A stretch of 39,449 nt of DNA from Deltaproteobacteria bacterium (GTDB taxonomy: Bacteria; Desulfobacterota; Binatia; Binatales; Binataceae): assembly GCA_021817345.1 (NCBI GenBank), contig JAKAVC010000100.1:1-39449 (forward strand), written 5' to 3'. The position numbers were made by a program, and so were the translations under genes. Numbering within the stretch: the stretch's first letter is position 1; every line of letters begins with the position of its first letter. Positions 1-7,998 of the stretch are shown piece after piece. The notes under the pieces are model-generated. The model saw nothing but the letters and a program-made list of their open reading frames with translations. It made no database searches and was not told the DNA's origin.

Positions 1-97
1 CTCCACCCCACTCCCACCTCCGCCGCGGCTCGTCCGCCCACGGCTCAAAATACCCCAAGAACCTCGACAAAACCATTTTTGAGACCGCTTCTACATC

Positions 98-541
98 GTG
101 GTACAGGTGCTGGGCGCGATCGTCGCATCCGCCATCCTGTATGTGATCGCGAGCGGCGCCGCGGGCTTTAGCCTATCTGGCGGATTCGCGGCGAATGGAT
201 ACGGCGCTCATTCGCCGGGCGGATATCCACTGTCATCCGCGATTGTCTGTGAAGTCGTGATGACGTTTATCTTTGTGTTCGTAATCATGGGCGCGACCGA
301 CAAACGCGCGCCAGTGGGTTTCGCCGGGGTTGCGATTGGTTTGGCGCTCACGCTGATCCATCTCATAAGCATCCCGGTGACGAACACCTCGGTTAATCCC
401 GCGCGGAGCACGGGTCCGGCACTCTTCGCAGGGGGATGGGCGCTCGCGCAGTTATGGGTGTTCTGGCTCGCGCCGATTGTCGGCGGGGCCGTGGGTGGAA
501 TCTGTTACCGGTTTCTTGCCGGCGAGAAGAAGGGCGCCTGA
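98..541 (+). CDS. aqpZ: Aquaporin Z-like channel, C-terminal half only
   Basis: This is the second half of a major intrinsic protein (water channel) of the AqpZ type. The sequence shows the helices of the second repeat, the conserved segment [10 protein letters not shown], then STDKRAP-like ATDKRAP and the second NPA box in [13 protein letters not shown], followed by the last membrane helix. Full AqpZ proteins are about 230 residues; here only about 147-152 remain and the first repeat with its NPA box is missing. The aquaporin-like reading can be followed upstream only to about base 83, where an in-frame TGA (80-82) stops it. The 80 bases before that do not read as aquaporin in any plus frame. 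The GTG at 98 is therefore probably not a real start. The gene is a truncated remnant, or the sequence before about base 83 is misjoined. Confidence 0.8.
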   Translation: MVQVLGAIVASAILYVIASGAAGFSLSGGFAANGYGAHSPGGYPLSSAIVCEVVMTFIFVFVIMGATDKRAPVGFAGVAIGLALTLIHLISIPVTNTSVNPARSTGPALFAGGWALAQLWVFWLAPIVGGAVGGICYRFLAGEKKGA

Positions 542-567
542 GTTCCCTCGCCTCCATTCTCCGCCGG

Positions 568-591
568 CCGCGCCGACTCGCGTCGGCGCGG
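568..591 (+). terminator. GC-rich hairpin after the aquaporin fragment
   Basis: A perfect 10-bp stem (568-577 pairing with 582-591) closes a four-base loop TCGC, 27 bases after the aquaporin stop codon. There is no run of T after it, so it is only a possible terminator or RNA-stabilising hairpin. Confidence 0.35.
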
Positions 592-711
592 GGCGCGGGC
601 GATCCGCGTCCGCGTCGTCAAAACGTGCTCCTGAAAATCCACGGCAAAAACAAATAGTGAGTAGCCGGCCTCTGCGACGGCGTCATCACGGGGCCACGAT
701 CGGGAGTGTAA

Positions 712-1146
712 ATGATGAAATTCCGCGGACTGAAGCTCATCGCCACTATCGCAGCATTCGGTTTGCTCGCCTTTTACGCGCCGCGGTCGCGCGCACAAGG
801 TATCGGCAACATGATGCCAAAGGCCGCGCAGATACCAGGCGCGCGTACCGGTGACCAGCAATCATTGGCCAACAAAGCCCTGTGCTTGGCGCTGGCAAGT
901 CAAGTTTCCAATCCTGCCCAGGCCGACCCGTCGCTTCTGAGCAGCGCGGGCGTCATGTCGGTTGCGGCTTCATCGTTCGCAAGCAGCGCCAAGCTTCCAC
1001 TTCCCGCGGCGACCGATCTGCTCAAAGGCTACGTGGCTCAGCATGGCGCCGACATCATCGCGTCGTGTGCGGTTAGCAATGCCACGGGCGGATTGACCAA
1101 CAAAGTTCCAGGCTCGAATGTGATGCCTTCGATGCCCAAATATTGA
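712..1146 (+). CDS. Secreted protein of unknown function
   Basis: I do not recognise a family for this 144-residue protein. It starts with a typical Sec signal peptide: basic start MMKFRGLK, a hydrophobic stretch, and a likely cleavage after SRAQ near residue 29. The mature part is small, rich in Ala and Ser, and carries two cysteines, in KALCLALAS and IIASCAVS, about 60 residues apart, which could form a disulfide in the periplasm. A GGGAG-like ribosome site (GGGAGTG at 702-708) sits just before the tandem ATGATG, so the first or second ATG is the start. The next gene is 245 bases away, and no operon is evident. Confidence 0.65.
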   Translation: MMKFRGLKLIATIAAFGLLAFYAPRSRAQGIGNMMPKAAQIPGARTGDQQSLANKALCLALASQVSNPAQADPSLLSSAGVMSVAASSFASSAKLPLPAATDLLKGYVAQHGADIIASCAVSNATGGLTNKVPGSNVMPSMPKY

Positions 1147-1391
1147 GGGCTCCAACCTCGCTCATTCTTTCCCTTCTTCCACGGAGTAAGAGGGGGATGA
1201 GGGGCGTGCGCCCGCTCAATCCGGCGTTCAGGCGGATGATCTGACAATGACTTTCGAAGAGATCGAGCGTGTACTCGATGCGCGCACGGAAACGCGAAGG
1301 CTGGACGTCCCTTCGAGGTGCGACCAGCCAAGAGAAAGAGAATTGCGCTTGCGGCTGTGACTACATTAGGCTCTGACACTCATACCGACCT
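1147..1391. other. Intergenic stretch without a convincing gene
   Basis: Nothing firm is seen here. A 37-codon frame at 1247-1360 starts MTFEEIERVLDAR and is rich in Arg and Glu, but it has no ribosome site and no recognisable family, so it is not called as a gene. Confidence 0.4.
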
Positions 1392-1892
1392 ATGCAGAGA
1401 CTTAATCCCGGGCCGTTCGAGCCGCTTGTCTATTTCCTGCAAAAGCCGACATCGTTCCGCGTAATCGGAGTCGGCGGTTTCGCGTTGTTCACGATTCTGG
1501 CGCTGGGAAAAGCCGCCGCGCACGGAGCCGGCGATCTCCTCCTTGGACTCGCGATCCTCGGCGCACTGTGGCTCGAATCAAGCTTCGACGTATGCCGGCG
1601 ATGCCGCTTCTATGGAACATGGCATTGCCTGGGGCAGGGGATGATAGTCTCGAAAATCCTTGCCGCAGCGCCGCCCGGGGTTACGGATACCCAACTGCGC
1701 GCGCATCTTGGGCTGGCTGCCGCCTTTCTATTATATGGCCTGTTCTGGCTCTGGCACTCCCCGCTGCTCGGACTGCTTTTCACCCTGTGGATACCGCTCG
1801 CGTTGATAAGCGCGCTGCCGGCGGGATGCGAGTTCTCATGGCGTGAACCCGCCGGAACCGTTCAGGCTCGTTCCGAAAGCGGAGCAGGCTGA
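1392..1892 (+). CDS. Small membrane protein with a CxxCxxYGTWHC motif, function unknown
   Basis: The 166-residue protein has about four hydrophobic segments (roughly residues 24-40, 45-60, 103-120 and 122-142) and is probably an inner-membrane protein. Between the second and third segments lies the striking motif CRRCRFYGTWHCLGQG (about residues 68-83), with three closely spaced cysteines and a histidine, which suggests a metal or redox site at the membrane face. A further cysteine lies in PAGCEF near the C-terminus. I do not know a named family. There is no clear ribosome site before the ATG, so the start could be wrong. The downstream dehydrogenase begins 47 bases later and may be co-transcribed. 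Confidence 0.7.
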   Translation: MQRLNPGPFEPLVYFLQKPTSFRVIGVGGFALFTILALGKAAAHGAGDLLLGLAILGALWLESSFDVCRRCRFYGTWHCLGQGMIVSKILAAAPPGVTDTQLRAHLGLAAAFLLYGLFWLWHSPLLGLLFTLWIPLALISALPAGCEFSWREPAGTVQARSESGAG

Positions 1893-1939
1893 ATTACGCC
1901 CTGCGCCCCTAACAACAAGGTCGAGGCCATAGTATCGCG

Positions 1940-2806
1940 ATGGAAATCGCATGGATCGGAACCGGGATTATGGGCGCGCCGATGGCGCGCCGGCTCCTCA
2001 AGGCCGGAGAGCGGGTTCGCGTTTACAATCGCACGCCTGAACGGGCGCGCCTCCTCGCCGCCGACGGAGCGATCGTCGCCTCCGAGGCGGCCCAAGCGGT
2101 CGCGGGCGCCGAAGTTGTCTTCATCATGGTGCCCGACACGCCCGACGTCGAGGCGACGATTTCGCGAATCGAGCCCGCGCTCAAGGCCGGGCAGACCGTT
2201 ATCGACATGAGCACTGTCTCGCCGCACGCCGAGCGTGCGATCGCCGCGCGGCTGTCGAAGCTCGGCGTTGAGTACCTCGACGCGCCCGTCTCGGGTGGCG
2301 AAACCGGGGCGATCGAGGGCACGCTTGCGATCATGGTTGGCGGCGCCGAGACGGCTTTCGAGAAAGCGCGCCCGCTCCTCGAGGTGCTCGGCAAACGGAT
2401 CACTTATATGGGCGCGTCGGGCGCGGGCCAGATGACGAAACTCGCCAACCAGATCGCGGTCTCGCTCACGCTCGAGGCCGCGGCCGAGGCGCTGGCCTTC
2501 GCGCGCGCTGGCGGACTCGACCCGGCGCGGGTTCTGGAGGCGATCGGTGCAGGCGCGGCGGGCTCATGGCAGCTCAGCAACCTCGGCCCGAAGATCGTCG
2601 CGGGCGACTATCGCCCCGGCTTCTTCATCAGGCTTATCCGCAAGGACCTGCGCCTGGTCTCCGGCGCCGCGCGCGAGAACGGGATTTCGCTGCCCGGACT
2701 TGCGCTGATGGCCTCGATGTTCAACGCGGCGGCGGCGCTCGGTCATGACCTCGACGGCACGCAGGCGGTTGCGGCCGCGCTCGACAGTTTCGCCAGGCCG
2801 CAGTAA
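1940..2806 (+). CDS. NAD(P)-dependent beta-hydroxyacid dehydrogenase (3-hydroxyisobutyrate / tartronate semialdehyde reductase family)
   Basis: The cytosolic oxidoreductase converts small 3-hydroxyacids to their semialdehydes or the reverse; the exact substrate cannot be read from sequence. An N-terminal Rossmann fold has GTGIMGAPMA at residues 7-16. The substrate-binding segment DAPVSGG is at 114-120, the catalytic lysine is K167 in GAGQMTKLANQ, and the conserved KD pair is at 235-236. The length of 288 residues is normal. The gene leads a plus-strand run with two crotonases (34 bases to the next start), which suggests a role in valine-like, branched-chain or other acyl-CoA breakdown, but glyoxylate or succinic semialdehyde reduction is equally possible. 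Confidence 0.88.
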   Translation: MEIAWIGTGIMGAPMARRLLKAGERVRVYNRTPERARLLAADGAIVASEAAQAVAGAEVVFIMVPDTPDVEATISRIEPALKAGQTVIDMSTVSPHAERAIAARLSKLGVEYLDAPVSGGETGAIEGTLAIMVGGAETAFEKARPLLEVLGKRITYMGASGAGQMTKLANQIAVSLTLEAAAEALAFARAGGLDPARVLEAIGAGAAGSWQLSNLGPKIVAGDYRPGFFIRLIRKDLRLVSGAARENGISLPGLALMASMFNAAAALGHDLDGTQAVAAALDSFARPQ

Positions 2807-2840
2807 TACAAGGGCGGATCGCACAAAGGAGTCAGCGAAA

Positions 2841-3644
2841 ATGGCGAAAGAGGATCTGCTGGTCGAATTGCGCGACCGTGTGCTTTATCTCACCATGAAC
2901 CGGCCCGACAAGCTGAACGCCCTTTCGCCGGACATGATGGCCGGGTTGCTCGCGGCGCTGTCCTCGGCGGCGAGCGACCCGAAGGTCGGATGCGTCGTGC
3001 TGACCGGGGCGGGACGTGGCTTCTGCTCGGGCGGCGATATCACCGCGATGCGCGCGCGCAATGAAAGCACCGGTCCCGCGCCCACCATCGAGGAACGGGT
3101 CGCAGGCCTTCGCCGCTCCGAAGAGTCGAGCGTGATGCTGCACGAGATGCCCAAGGTGACGATCGCCGCGGTCAATGGCCCTGCCACCGGCGCCGGGCTG
3201 AGCCTTGCGATGGCGTGCGACCTCAGAATAGCGGCTGACAACGCCCGTCTCGGGACGGCGTTCGCCAGGGTCGGCTTTTCGGGCGACTTCGGCGGCACCT
3301 GGTCGCTGACGCATCTGGTGGGCAGCGCCAAGGCTCGCGAGCTTTACTTTCTCGCCGACGTGATTGACGCTGCCGAAGCGCTTCGGATCGGGCTCGTCAA
3401 CCGGGTCGTGCCAGCGGCGTCTTTCAAGGATGAGGTGCACGCGCTTGCGCGGCGAATCGCTAACGGTCCGACGGTCGCCTACGCATACATGAAGGCCAAT
3501 CTGAATGCGGCGATCACTCATGAGTTCCGCGAACTCTGCGATCGCGAAGCGGTGGGCCAGACTATGACCGGCCGCACCGAGGACCATCGCGAGGCCGTAA
3601 AGGCGTTCCTCGAAAAGCGCGAACCCAAGTTTCAGGGCCGCTGA
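2841..3644 (+). CDS. Enoyl-CoA hydratase/isomerase family protein (PaaG-like)
   Basis: This is a 267-residue crotonase-fold enzyme acting on acyl-CoA thioesters. Oxyanion-hole segments are visible as GRGFCSGGD (58-66) and NGPATGAG (112-119). The two glutamates used by classical hydratases are absent: the first site reads GLSLAM and the second reads TAFARVG. Instead an Asp (D149) sits in SGDFGGTW, the arrangement seen in PaaG-type isomerases, so double-bond isomerisation is more likely than hydration. The ATG at 2841 is chosen because AAAGGAG lies at 2825-2831; a longer frame open from 2745 overlaps the previous gene and is not supported. Confidence 0.88.
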   Translation: MAKEDLLVELRDRVLYLTMNRPDKLNALSPDMMAGLLAALSSAASDPKVGCVVLTGAGRGFCSGGDITAMRARNESTGPAPTIEERVAGLRRSEESSVMLHEMPKVTIAAVNGPATGAGLSLAMACDLRIAADNARLGTAFARVGFSGDFGGTWSLTHLVGSAKARELYFLADVIDAAEALRIGLVNRVVPAASFKDEVHALARRIANGPTVAYAYMKANLNAAITHEFRELCDREAVGQTMTGRTEDHREAVKAFLEKREPKFQGR

Positions 3645-3677
3645 GGTGGACCAACTCCCATAAGGAGGGACCGGGCA

Positions 3678-4478
3678 ATGGAATATCGCGATATCGTGTG
3701 GGCGACCTATGGGCCTGTCGCGCGAATCACGCTCAACCGCCCGCAAACGCTCAACGGATACACCGAGCGGATGGTTCAGGAGTTAATCGCCGCGGTGGAC
3801 GTGTTCCGCCAGGACGATGCGCTGCGGGTGCTGATTGTCACCGGCGCAGGACGCGGCTTCTGCTCCGGCGGCGACGTCAGCGGCTCGGCGGAGACCCGCT
3901 CGCGCTATCACGGCCATCCGATGGGCCATCTGCTGGAGATGCGCGAAAACTTCCATCAGCTTGTCCTGTCGATGCATCGGCTCGACAAGCCGGTTATCGC
4001 GGCCGTCAACGGACCGGCCGTCGCGGGCGGGTTGACGCTCGCGCTTTGCTGCGACTTCCGGATCGCGTCGGACAAGGCGCGTCTGGGCGACACCGCGCTT
4101 AAGTTCGGCCTGCTGTGCGACGAAGGCGGGGCGTTCCTGTTCCCGCGCGTGATGGGGCTCGACCGGGCGCTCAAGATGACGCTGCTCTCGGAGGTTTACG
4201 ACGCAAATCGGGCGCTTGAATTGGGCCTCGTGACCGAAGTAGTCCCGCACGGCGAACTCGAGGCGCGGGTTAACGAACTCGCCGGACGCCTCGCAGAGGG
4301 GCCACCGCTCGCGATTCGGCTCGCCAAACGGATGATGTATAAGCAGCTCAGCATGACGCTCGACAATGCGCTCGAGGATGCCGCGCTTTCCGTGATGATC
4401 AGTAATCCCTCAGAGGACGTGCGCGAGGGTGTGCGCGCCTTTATGGAGAAGCGAAAGCCGGTCTTCAAGGGCCGCTGA
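3678..4478 (+). CDS. Enoyl-CoA hydratase/isomerase family protein, second copy
   Basis: This 266-residue crotonase paralogue lies 33 bases downstream of the first, with a strong ribosome site AAGGAGGGA at 3662-3670. It carries GRGFCSGGD and NGPAVAGG for the oxyanion hole. Like its neighbour it lacks the paired hydratase glutamates and has an acidic pair in LLCDEGGAF at the isomerase Asp position. The two copies share the C-terminal ending pattern (EKR-P-F-GR) but differ through much of their length, so they are diverged paralogues rather than a recent duplication. They are probably successive or alternative steps on related acyl-CoA substrates. Confidence 0.87.
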   Translation: MEYRDIVWATYGPVARITLNRPQTLNGYTERMVQELIAAVDVFRQDDALRVLIVTGAGRGFCSGGDVSGSAETRSRYHGHPMGHLLEMRENFHQLVLSMHRLDKPVIAAVNGPAVAGGLTLALCCDFRIASDKARLGDTALKFGLLCDEGGAFLFPRVMGLDRALKMTLLSEVYDANRALELGLVTEVVPHGELEARVNELAGRLAEGPPLAIRLAKRMMYKQLSMTLDNALEDAALSVMISNPSEDVREGVRAFMEKRKPVFKGR

Positions 4479-4535
4479 GGAAGTCGATGCCGCGATAGCT
4501 GCCCCGCCGCTGACGCCCGTTGGAGGCCGCAAATC

Positions 4536-4955
4536 ATGCCGATGACCAAGCGCGAAATCGACCGTCTGCTCCGAGAGCCTAATGTTGCCGTCGTGGCCGT
4601 GACCGCGCCCGACGGCGCTCCCCATGCGGTGCCAACCTGGTACGAGTACCGGCGCGGCGAGGTAGTCTTCCATACCGGTCCCGAGGCGTTCAAGTACAAG
4701 TGCCTGACGCACGATCCGCGCGTCGCGCTGTGCGTCGATACGAAAAAACCTCCATACAAGGCGGTAATCCTGAAGGGGCGCGTCCAGATGGAGGTAAAAT
4801 CGGATGACGCGCGTCTGCTCAGGATGGCGGTTGCGTACCTTGGCAAGCGCAACGGCACGGCTTATGCCAAATCTCTCAAGGGCGAGAAAGTCGCGGTCGT
4901 GCGCTTCAAGCCCGAGCGCGTGATCTCGTGGGATTACGGCAAAGAATCGCCTTAA
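4536..4955 (+). CDS. PPOX-class split-barrel protein, probably F420H2-dependent reductase
   Basis: The 139-residue protein has the pyridoxamine-phosphate-oxidase-like split beta-barrel layout: an N-terminal helix (KREIDRLLREPN), then VAVVAVTAPDGAPHAVPTWY, the turn YRRGEVVFHTG, and the core strand PRVALCVDT. This pattern fits the short FDOR-B group that binds F420 (or FMN) and acts on small organic substrates; the cofactor itself cannot be proved here. The ribosome site GGAGG at 4522-4526 fixes the ATG at 4536. It follows the crotonase pair by 57 bases and probably belongs to the same transcription unit. Confidence 0.82.
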   Translation: MPMTKREIDRLLREPNVAVVAVTAPDGAPHAVPTWYEYRRGEVVFHTGPEAFKYKCLTHDPRVALCVDTKKPPYKAVILKGRVQMEVKSDDARLLRMAVAYLGKRNGTAYAKSLKGEKVAVVRFKPERVISWDYGKESP

Positions 4956-5028
4956 GCGGACTGGTGCGCCTCGGGCATGGGCAGGCTCGCGCTTTTCGAC
5001 CATCGTTTGCTCTGCGATAATCAGTCAA

Positions 5029-6081
5029 GTGGCAAGACAGGTACCCATCGAAGCAGTCTTTGAAGCGCTCGGGCAGGTAAAATACCCGGGTTTTTCAACC
5101 GATATCCTCGCCCTTGGCATCGTCGAAGAGGTCAAGCCGAACAATGGCGGCTTCATCGTGGTTTTGCGCCAGGCAAGCGAGCGCGATGAGGTGATGCAGG
5201 GTCTTGCTGCCAGCGTACGCAAGGTGCTCACCGAGGATCTCGGCGTCAAGACCCTCGATCTCGAAGTAAGGCGCGTCGAGGCCGAGCTTGGCGAGAAAAC
5301 CGGCCGTGTCCGCCTTCCGGGCACCAAGTATGTCGTTGCCGTGGCAAGCGGCAAGGGTGGCGTCGGGAAATCCACGGTCGCGGCGAATCTCGCGGTTGCG
5401 CTTGCGCAGATGGGGCTCAAGGTCGGACTTCTCGACGCGGATATCTACGGGCCGTCGATGGCGCTGATGTTCGGCACGGGTGACGAGAGGCCGAAGGCGG
5501 GTGGCCCTCAGAACCTCTACCCGATTGAGAAATGCGGCGTCCGCCTCATGTCGATGGGGTTTTTCCTCGACGAGCGGGCGCCGGTTATATGGCGTGGCCC
5601 GATGGTTATGGGCGCGCTGCGCCAGTTCCTCAAGGATACGCTGTGGGGAACGCAGGATTTCCTGATCGTGGATCTGCCGCCCGGCACCGGCGACGCCCAG
5701 TTGACGCTCGCCCAGCAAATCGCGCTCGACGGGGCGCTTATCGTAACGACGCCCCAGGACGTCTCGGTGCTCGACGCGACGCGGGCCGCAAAGATGTTCC
5801 GTCAGGTGCATTGCCCGCTGCTCGGAATCGTGGAGAACATGAGCTTCTTCGTATGTCCCGATTGCGGCGAGCGCGACGAGATCTTCGGGCGTGCGGGCGC
5901 GGATCGGATGGCCGTGGACGAAGGAACCGCGGTGCTTGCGCGCATTCCCCTCTATCCCGAGATTTGTGAGAGCGCCGACAAGGGCCTTCCGATTACCTTC
6001 GCCCAGCCGCGCCATCCGGCCAGCCAGGCCTATGTGCAGTTGGCGCGCCGCGTGCTCTCGATGATGCCAGCGGACGGCTGA
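5029..6081 (+). CDS. mrp: Mrp/ApbC family Fe-S cluster carrier ATPase
   Basis: This cytosolic P-loop NTPase binds and transfers [4Fe-4S] clusters to target proteins. An N-terminal MIP18/DUF59-type domain covers about residues 5-85 (VPIEAVFEALGQVKYPGF onward). The deviant Walker A motif GKGGVGKST is at 108-116, and the paired cluster cysteines CPDC are at 276-279. The length of 350 residues is normal for the fused form. The start is a GTG at 5029 that gives the usual N-terminal length; no strong ribosome site is seen. A ferredoxin follows after a 156-base gap, so both depend on Fe-S biogenesis, though a shared transcript is not certain. Confidence 0.93.
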   Translation: MARQVPIEAVFEALGQVKYPGFSTDILALGIVEEVKPNNGGFIVVLRQASERDEVMQGLAASVRKVLTEDLGVKTLDLEVRRVEAELGEKTGRVRLPGTKYVVAVASGKGGVGKSTVAANLAVALAQMGLKVGLLDADIYGPSMALMFGTGDERPKAGGPQNLYPIEKCGVRLMSMGFFLDERAPVIWRGPMVMGALRQFLKDTLWGTQDFLIVDLPPGTGDAQLTLAQQIALDGALIVTTPQDVSVLDATRAAKMFRQVHCPLLGIVENMSFFVCPDCGERDEIFGRAGADRMAVDEGTAVLARIPLYPEICESADKGLPITFAQPRHPASQAYVQLARRVLSMMPADG

Positions 6082-6109
6082 TCGGCAGCCTGCCCCCCCC
6101 CGGGCTCCT

Positions 6110-6151
6110 CTGACAATATGTAGCTTGCCCCTTGGTTAAGCTGACAATATG
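6110..6151. repeat. Pair of direct repeats upstream of the ferredoxin
   Basis: The 11-base sequence CTGACAATATG occurs exactly twice, at 6110-6120 and 6141-6151, with starts 31 bases apart (about three helical turns). The pair sits in the 156-base gap before the ferredoxin gene and could be a tandem operator or promoter element. A run of nine C lies just upstream (6093-6101). Confidence 0.5.
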
Positions 6152-6237
6152 ATGTGCGGTCATACCGGGGCGCATCGGGCGGCGTAAGTGCCGCTTAAAC
6201 CACGCGAGTACCTCCCCGGTTTCGAAGATAAAGGGAA

Positions 6238-6573
6238 ATGTCGACGCTTATCACGGAGGAATGCATCAACTGCGGCGCATGCGAGCCCGAGTGCCCCAAT
6301 ACCGCCATCTACGAGGGTGGCGCTCAGTGGGAACTCGACGGCCAGGCGCACGAACCTCTTCGTCAGGACACCTACTACATCGCTCCTGATAAATGCACCG
6401 AGTGCGTTGGATTTTTCGACCAGGAGCAGTGCGCCGCCGTTTGCCCGGTTGACTGCTGTATCCCCGATCCCAACAACCCTGAAACCGAGGAGGTTTTGAT
6501 AGAACGCGCCAGGAAACTCCATCCCGAGCAGACTTTGGGAGCCGATTTTCCCTCCCGGTTCAGAAAGGGATAA
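6238..6573 (+). CDS. YfhL-type ferredoxin with two [4Fe-4S] clusters
   Basis: This 111-residue cytosolic electron carrier has two cluster-binding motifs: C9-C12-C15-C19P, and C53-C56 followed after an eight-residue spacer by C65 and C69P, the long-spacer arrangement of YfhL-like ferredoxins. An extra C73-C74 pair follows the second motif. The C-terminal tail of about 35 residues is charged. AAGGGA just upstream supports the ATG at 6238. It may pass electrons to oxidoreductases elsewhere; none of the immediate neighbours is an obvious partner. Confidence 0.92.
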   Translation: MSTLITEECINCGACEPECPNTAIYEGGAQWELDGQAHEPLRQDTYYIAPDKCTECVGFFDQEQCAAVCPVDCCIPDPNNPETEEVLIERARKLHPEQTLGADFPSRFRKG

Positions 6574-6651
6574 CCCGCCCCGGCTTCGTCCATGCGAAGT
6601 CCGGATCGGAATGTCGGCGGCGTTCCCAGTGAATTGTTCGGTTCGCTGCCG

Positions 6652-6670
6652 TCGGCAATCGCTTTGCCGA
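6652..6670 (+). terminator. Weak hairpin after the ferredoxin
   Basis: A 7-bp inverted repeat (TCGGCAA at 6652-6658 and TTGCCGA at 6664-6670) has a five-base loop and no T run. It lies between the ferredoxin and inositol-phosphate synthase genes and may be a weak terminator. Confidence 0.3.
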
Positions 6671-6779
6671 TCCGTAGGTGGATAAAAATCGCTCGCTTAC
6701 GCAACTTTGAGGGCTCTGTGGCGCCTCGAATTTGCACGCAATTTGCGCGCCACGCGTTGATGCTGGGTTGAATTAAAAG

Positions 6780-7883
6780 ATGGCGAAAATTCGGGTGGCA
6801 ATCTTCGGGGTCGGCAATTGCGCGTCGTCCCTGCTGCAGGGGATTGAATATTACAAGCATGCTCCCGAGGACGAGAAGCAGAAGCCGGTAGGCCTGATGC
6901 ACTATGACCTTGGCGGCTACAAGCCGGGAGATATCGAGATCGTGGGCGCGTTCGACGTGGACGCGCGCAAAGTTGGCCGTCCTCTCGAAGAGGCCTGCTT
7001 CGCCCCGCCCAATAATACCTTCACCATCCGCCGCGATCTGCCGCGTTACGGCGTCACCGTCGAGATGGGCGAAATCCACGACGGGATCGCCCCTCATATG
7101 GCCGACTACCCGCCCGACCGGACTTTTATCGCCGCGAGGGAAAAACCGGTCGATATCGAAAAGCGCCTGCGCGAAGCCGGCGCCGAGATCGCGCTTTGCT
7201 ATCTTCCTGTCGGAAGCCAGAAGGCGGTCGAGCGCTACGCGCGGGCCTGCCTAGAGACCGGGGTAAGCCTGCTCAACTGCATGCCGGTCTTTATCGTATC
7301 GGATGAGAGATGGGCCGAAGAGTTCGCCGAACGCAACATCCCGGTTGTCGGCGACGACGTGAAATCTCAGCTCGGCGCGACGATTCTCCATCGCGCGATC
7401 ATGAAGCTTTTTGCCGACCGCGGAATCCGCCTGAAGCACACCTATCAGCTCAACACCGGCGGCAATACCGATTTTCTCAATATGCTCGACCGCTCCCGCC
7501 TCGGCTCCAAGCGCACTTCCAAGACCGAGGCGGTTCAGAGCGTCCTGCCCGAGCGGATGCCTGACGTGGACGTCCATATCGGGCCATCCGACTACGTTCC
7601 CTGGCAGAAGGACAACAAGGTCTGCTTCCTGCGCGTCGAAGGCGAGGGCTTTGCCGGGGTGCCGATCGAGCTGGAGCTTCGGATGTCGGTTCAGGATTCG
7701 CCCAACTCGGGCGGTGTCGTGGTGGACGCCATCCGATGCCTCAAGCTGGCGCGCGACCGCAAGATAGGCGGGCCGCTTTTCTCAATCTCCGCCTACACGA
7801 TGAAGCATCCGCCGCGCCAGCTCGCCGATGATATCGCGCGCGACCGAGTCGAGAAGTTCATTCGCGGCGAAATCGAACGTTAA
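6780..7883 (+). CDS. ino1: Myo-inositol-1-phosphate synthase
   Basis: The enzyme makes 1L-myo-inositol 1-phosphate from glucose 6-phosphate with NAD, the entry step to inositol lipids and osmolytes. The Rossmann motif FGVGNCASSL is at residues 9-18, the conserved GDDVKSQLGATILHR at 191-205, and NTGGNTDFLNM followed by GSKRTSKTE at 225-250. The length of 367 residues fits the short prokaryotic (actinobacterial/archaeal-like) form rather than the longer eukaryotic one. No ribosome site is obvious before the ATG. No inositol phosphatase or phosphatidylinositol synthase lies nearby, so the end use of inositol is unknown from this window. Confidence 0.93.
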   Translation: MAKIRVAIFGVGNCASSLLQGIEYYKHAPEDEKQKPVGLMHYDLGGYKPGDIEIVGAFDVDARKVGRPLEEACFAPPNNTFTIRRDLPRYGVTVEMGEIHDGIAPHMADYPPDRTFIAAREKPVDIEKRLREAGAEIALCYLPVGSQKAVERYARACLETGVSLLNCMPVFIVSDERWAEEFAERNIPVVGDDVKSQLGATILHRAIMKLFADRGIRLKHTYQLNTGGNTDFLNMLDRSRLGSKRTSKTEAVQSVLPERMPDVDVHIGPSDYVPWQKDNKVCFLRVEGEGFAGVPIELELRMSVQDSPNSGGVVVDAIRCLKLARDRKIGGPLFSISAYTMKHPPRQLADDIARDRVEKFIRGEIER

Positions 7884-7998
7884 GCGCGCCGCCGCGCCGG
7901 TCGGGAGCGAATCCGGCCGGCGGCGCATACGTGCGCGCGGAGTTTCGCGCCCGCGCCGCTTCCATGAGCCGCGCCGGAGCCAATAAAATTACACTTTG

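Noticed and set aside
1247..1360. 37-codon frame starting MTFEEIERV
   Set aside because: No ribosome site and no family; too short to support as a gene.
6093..6101. Run of nine C
   Set aside because: It lies in an intergenic gap and interrupts no frame; it could be a base-count error but carries no clear signal.
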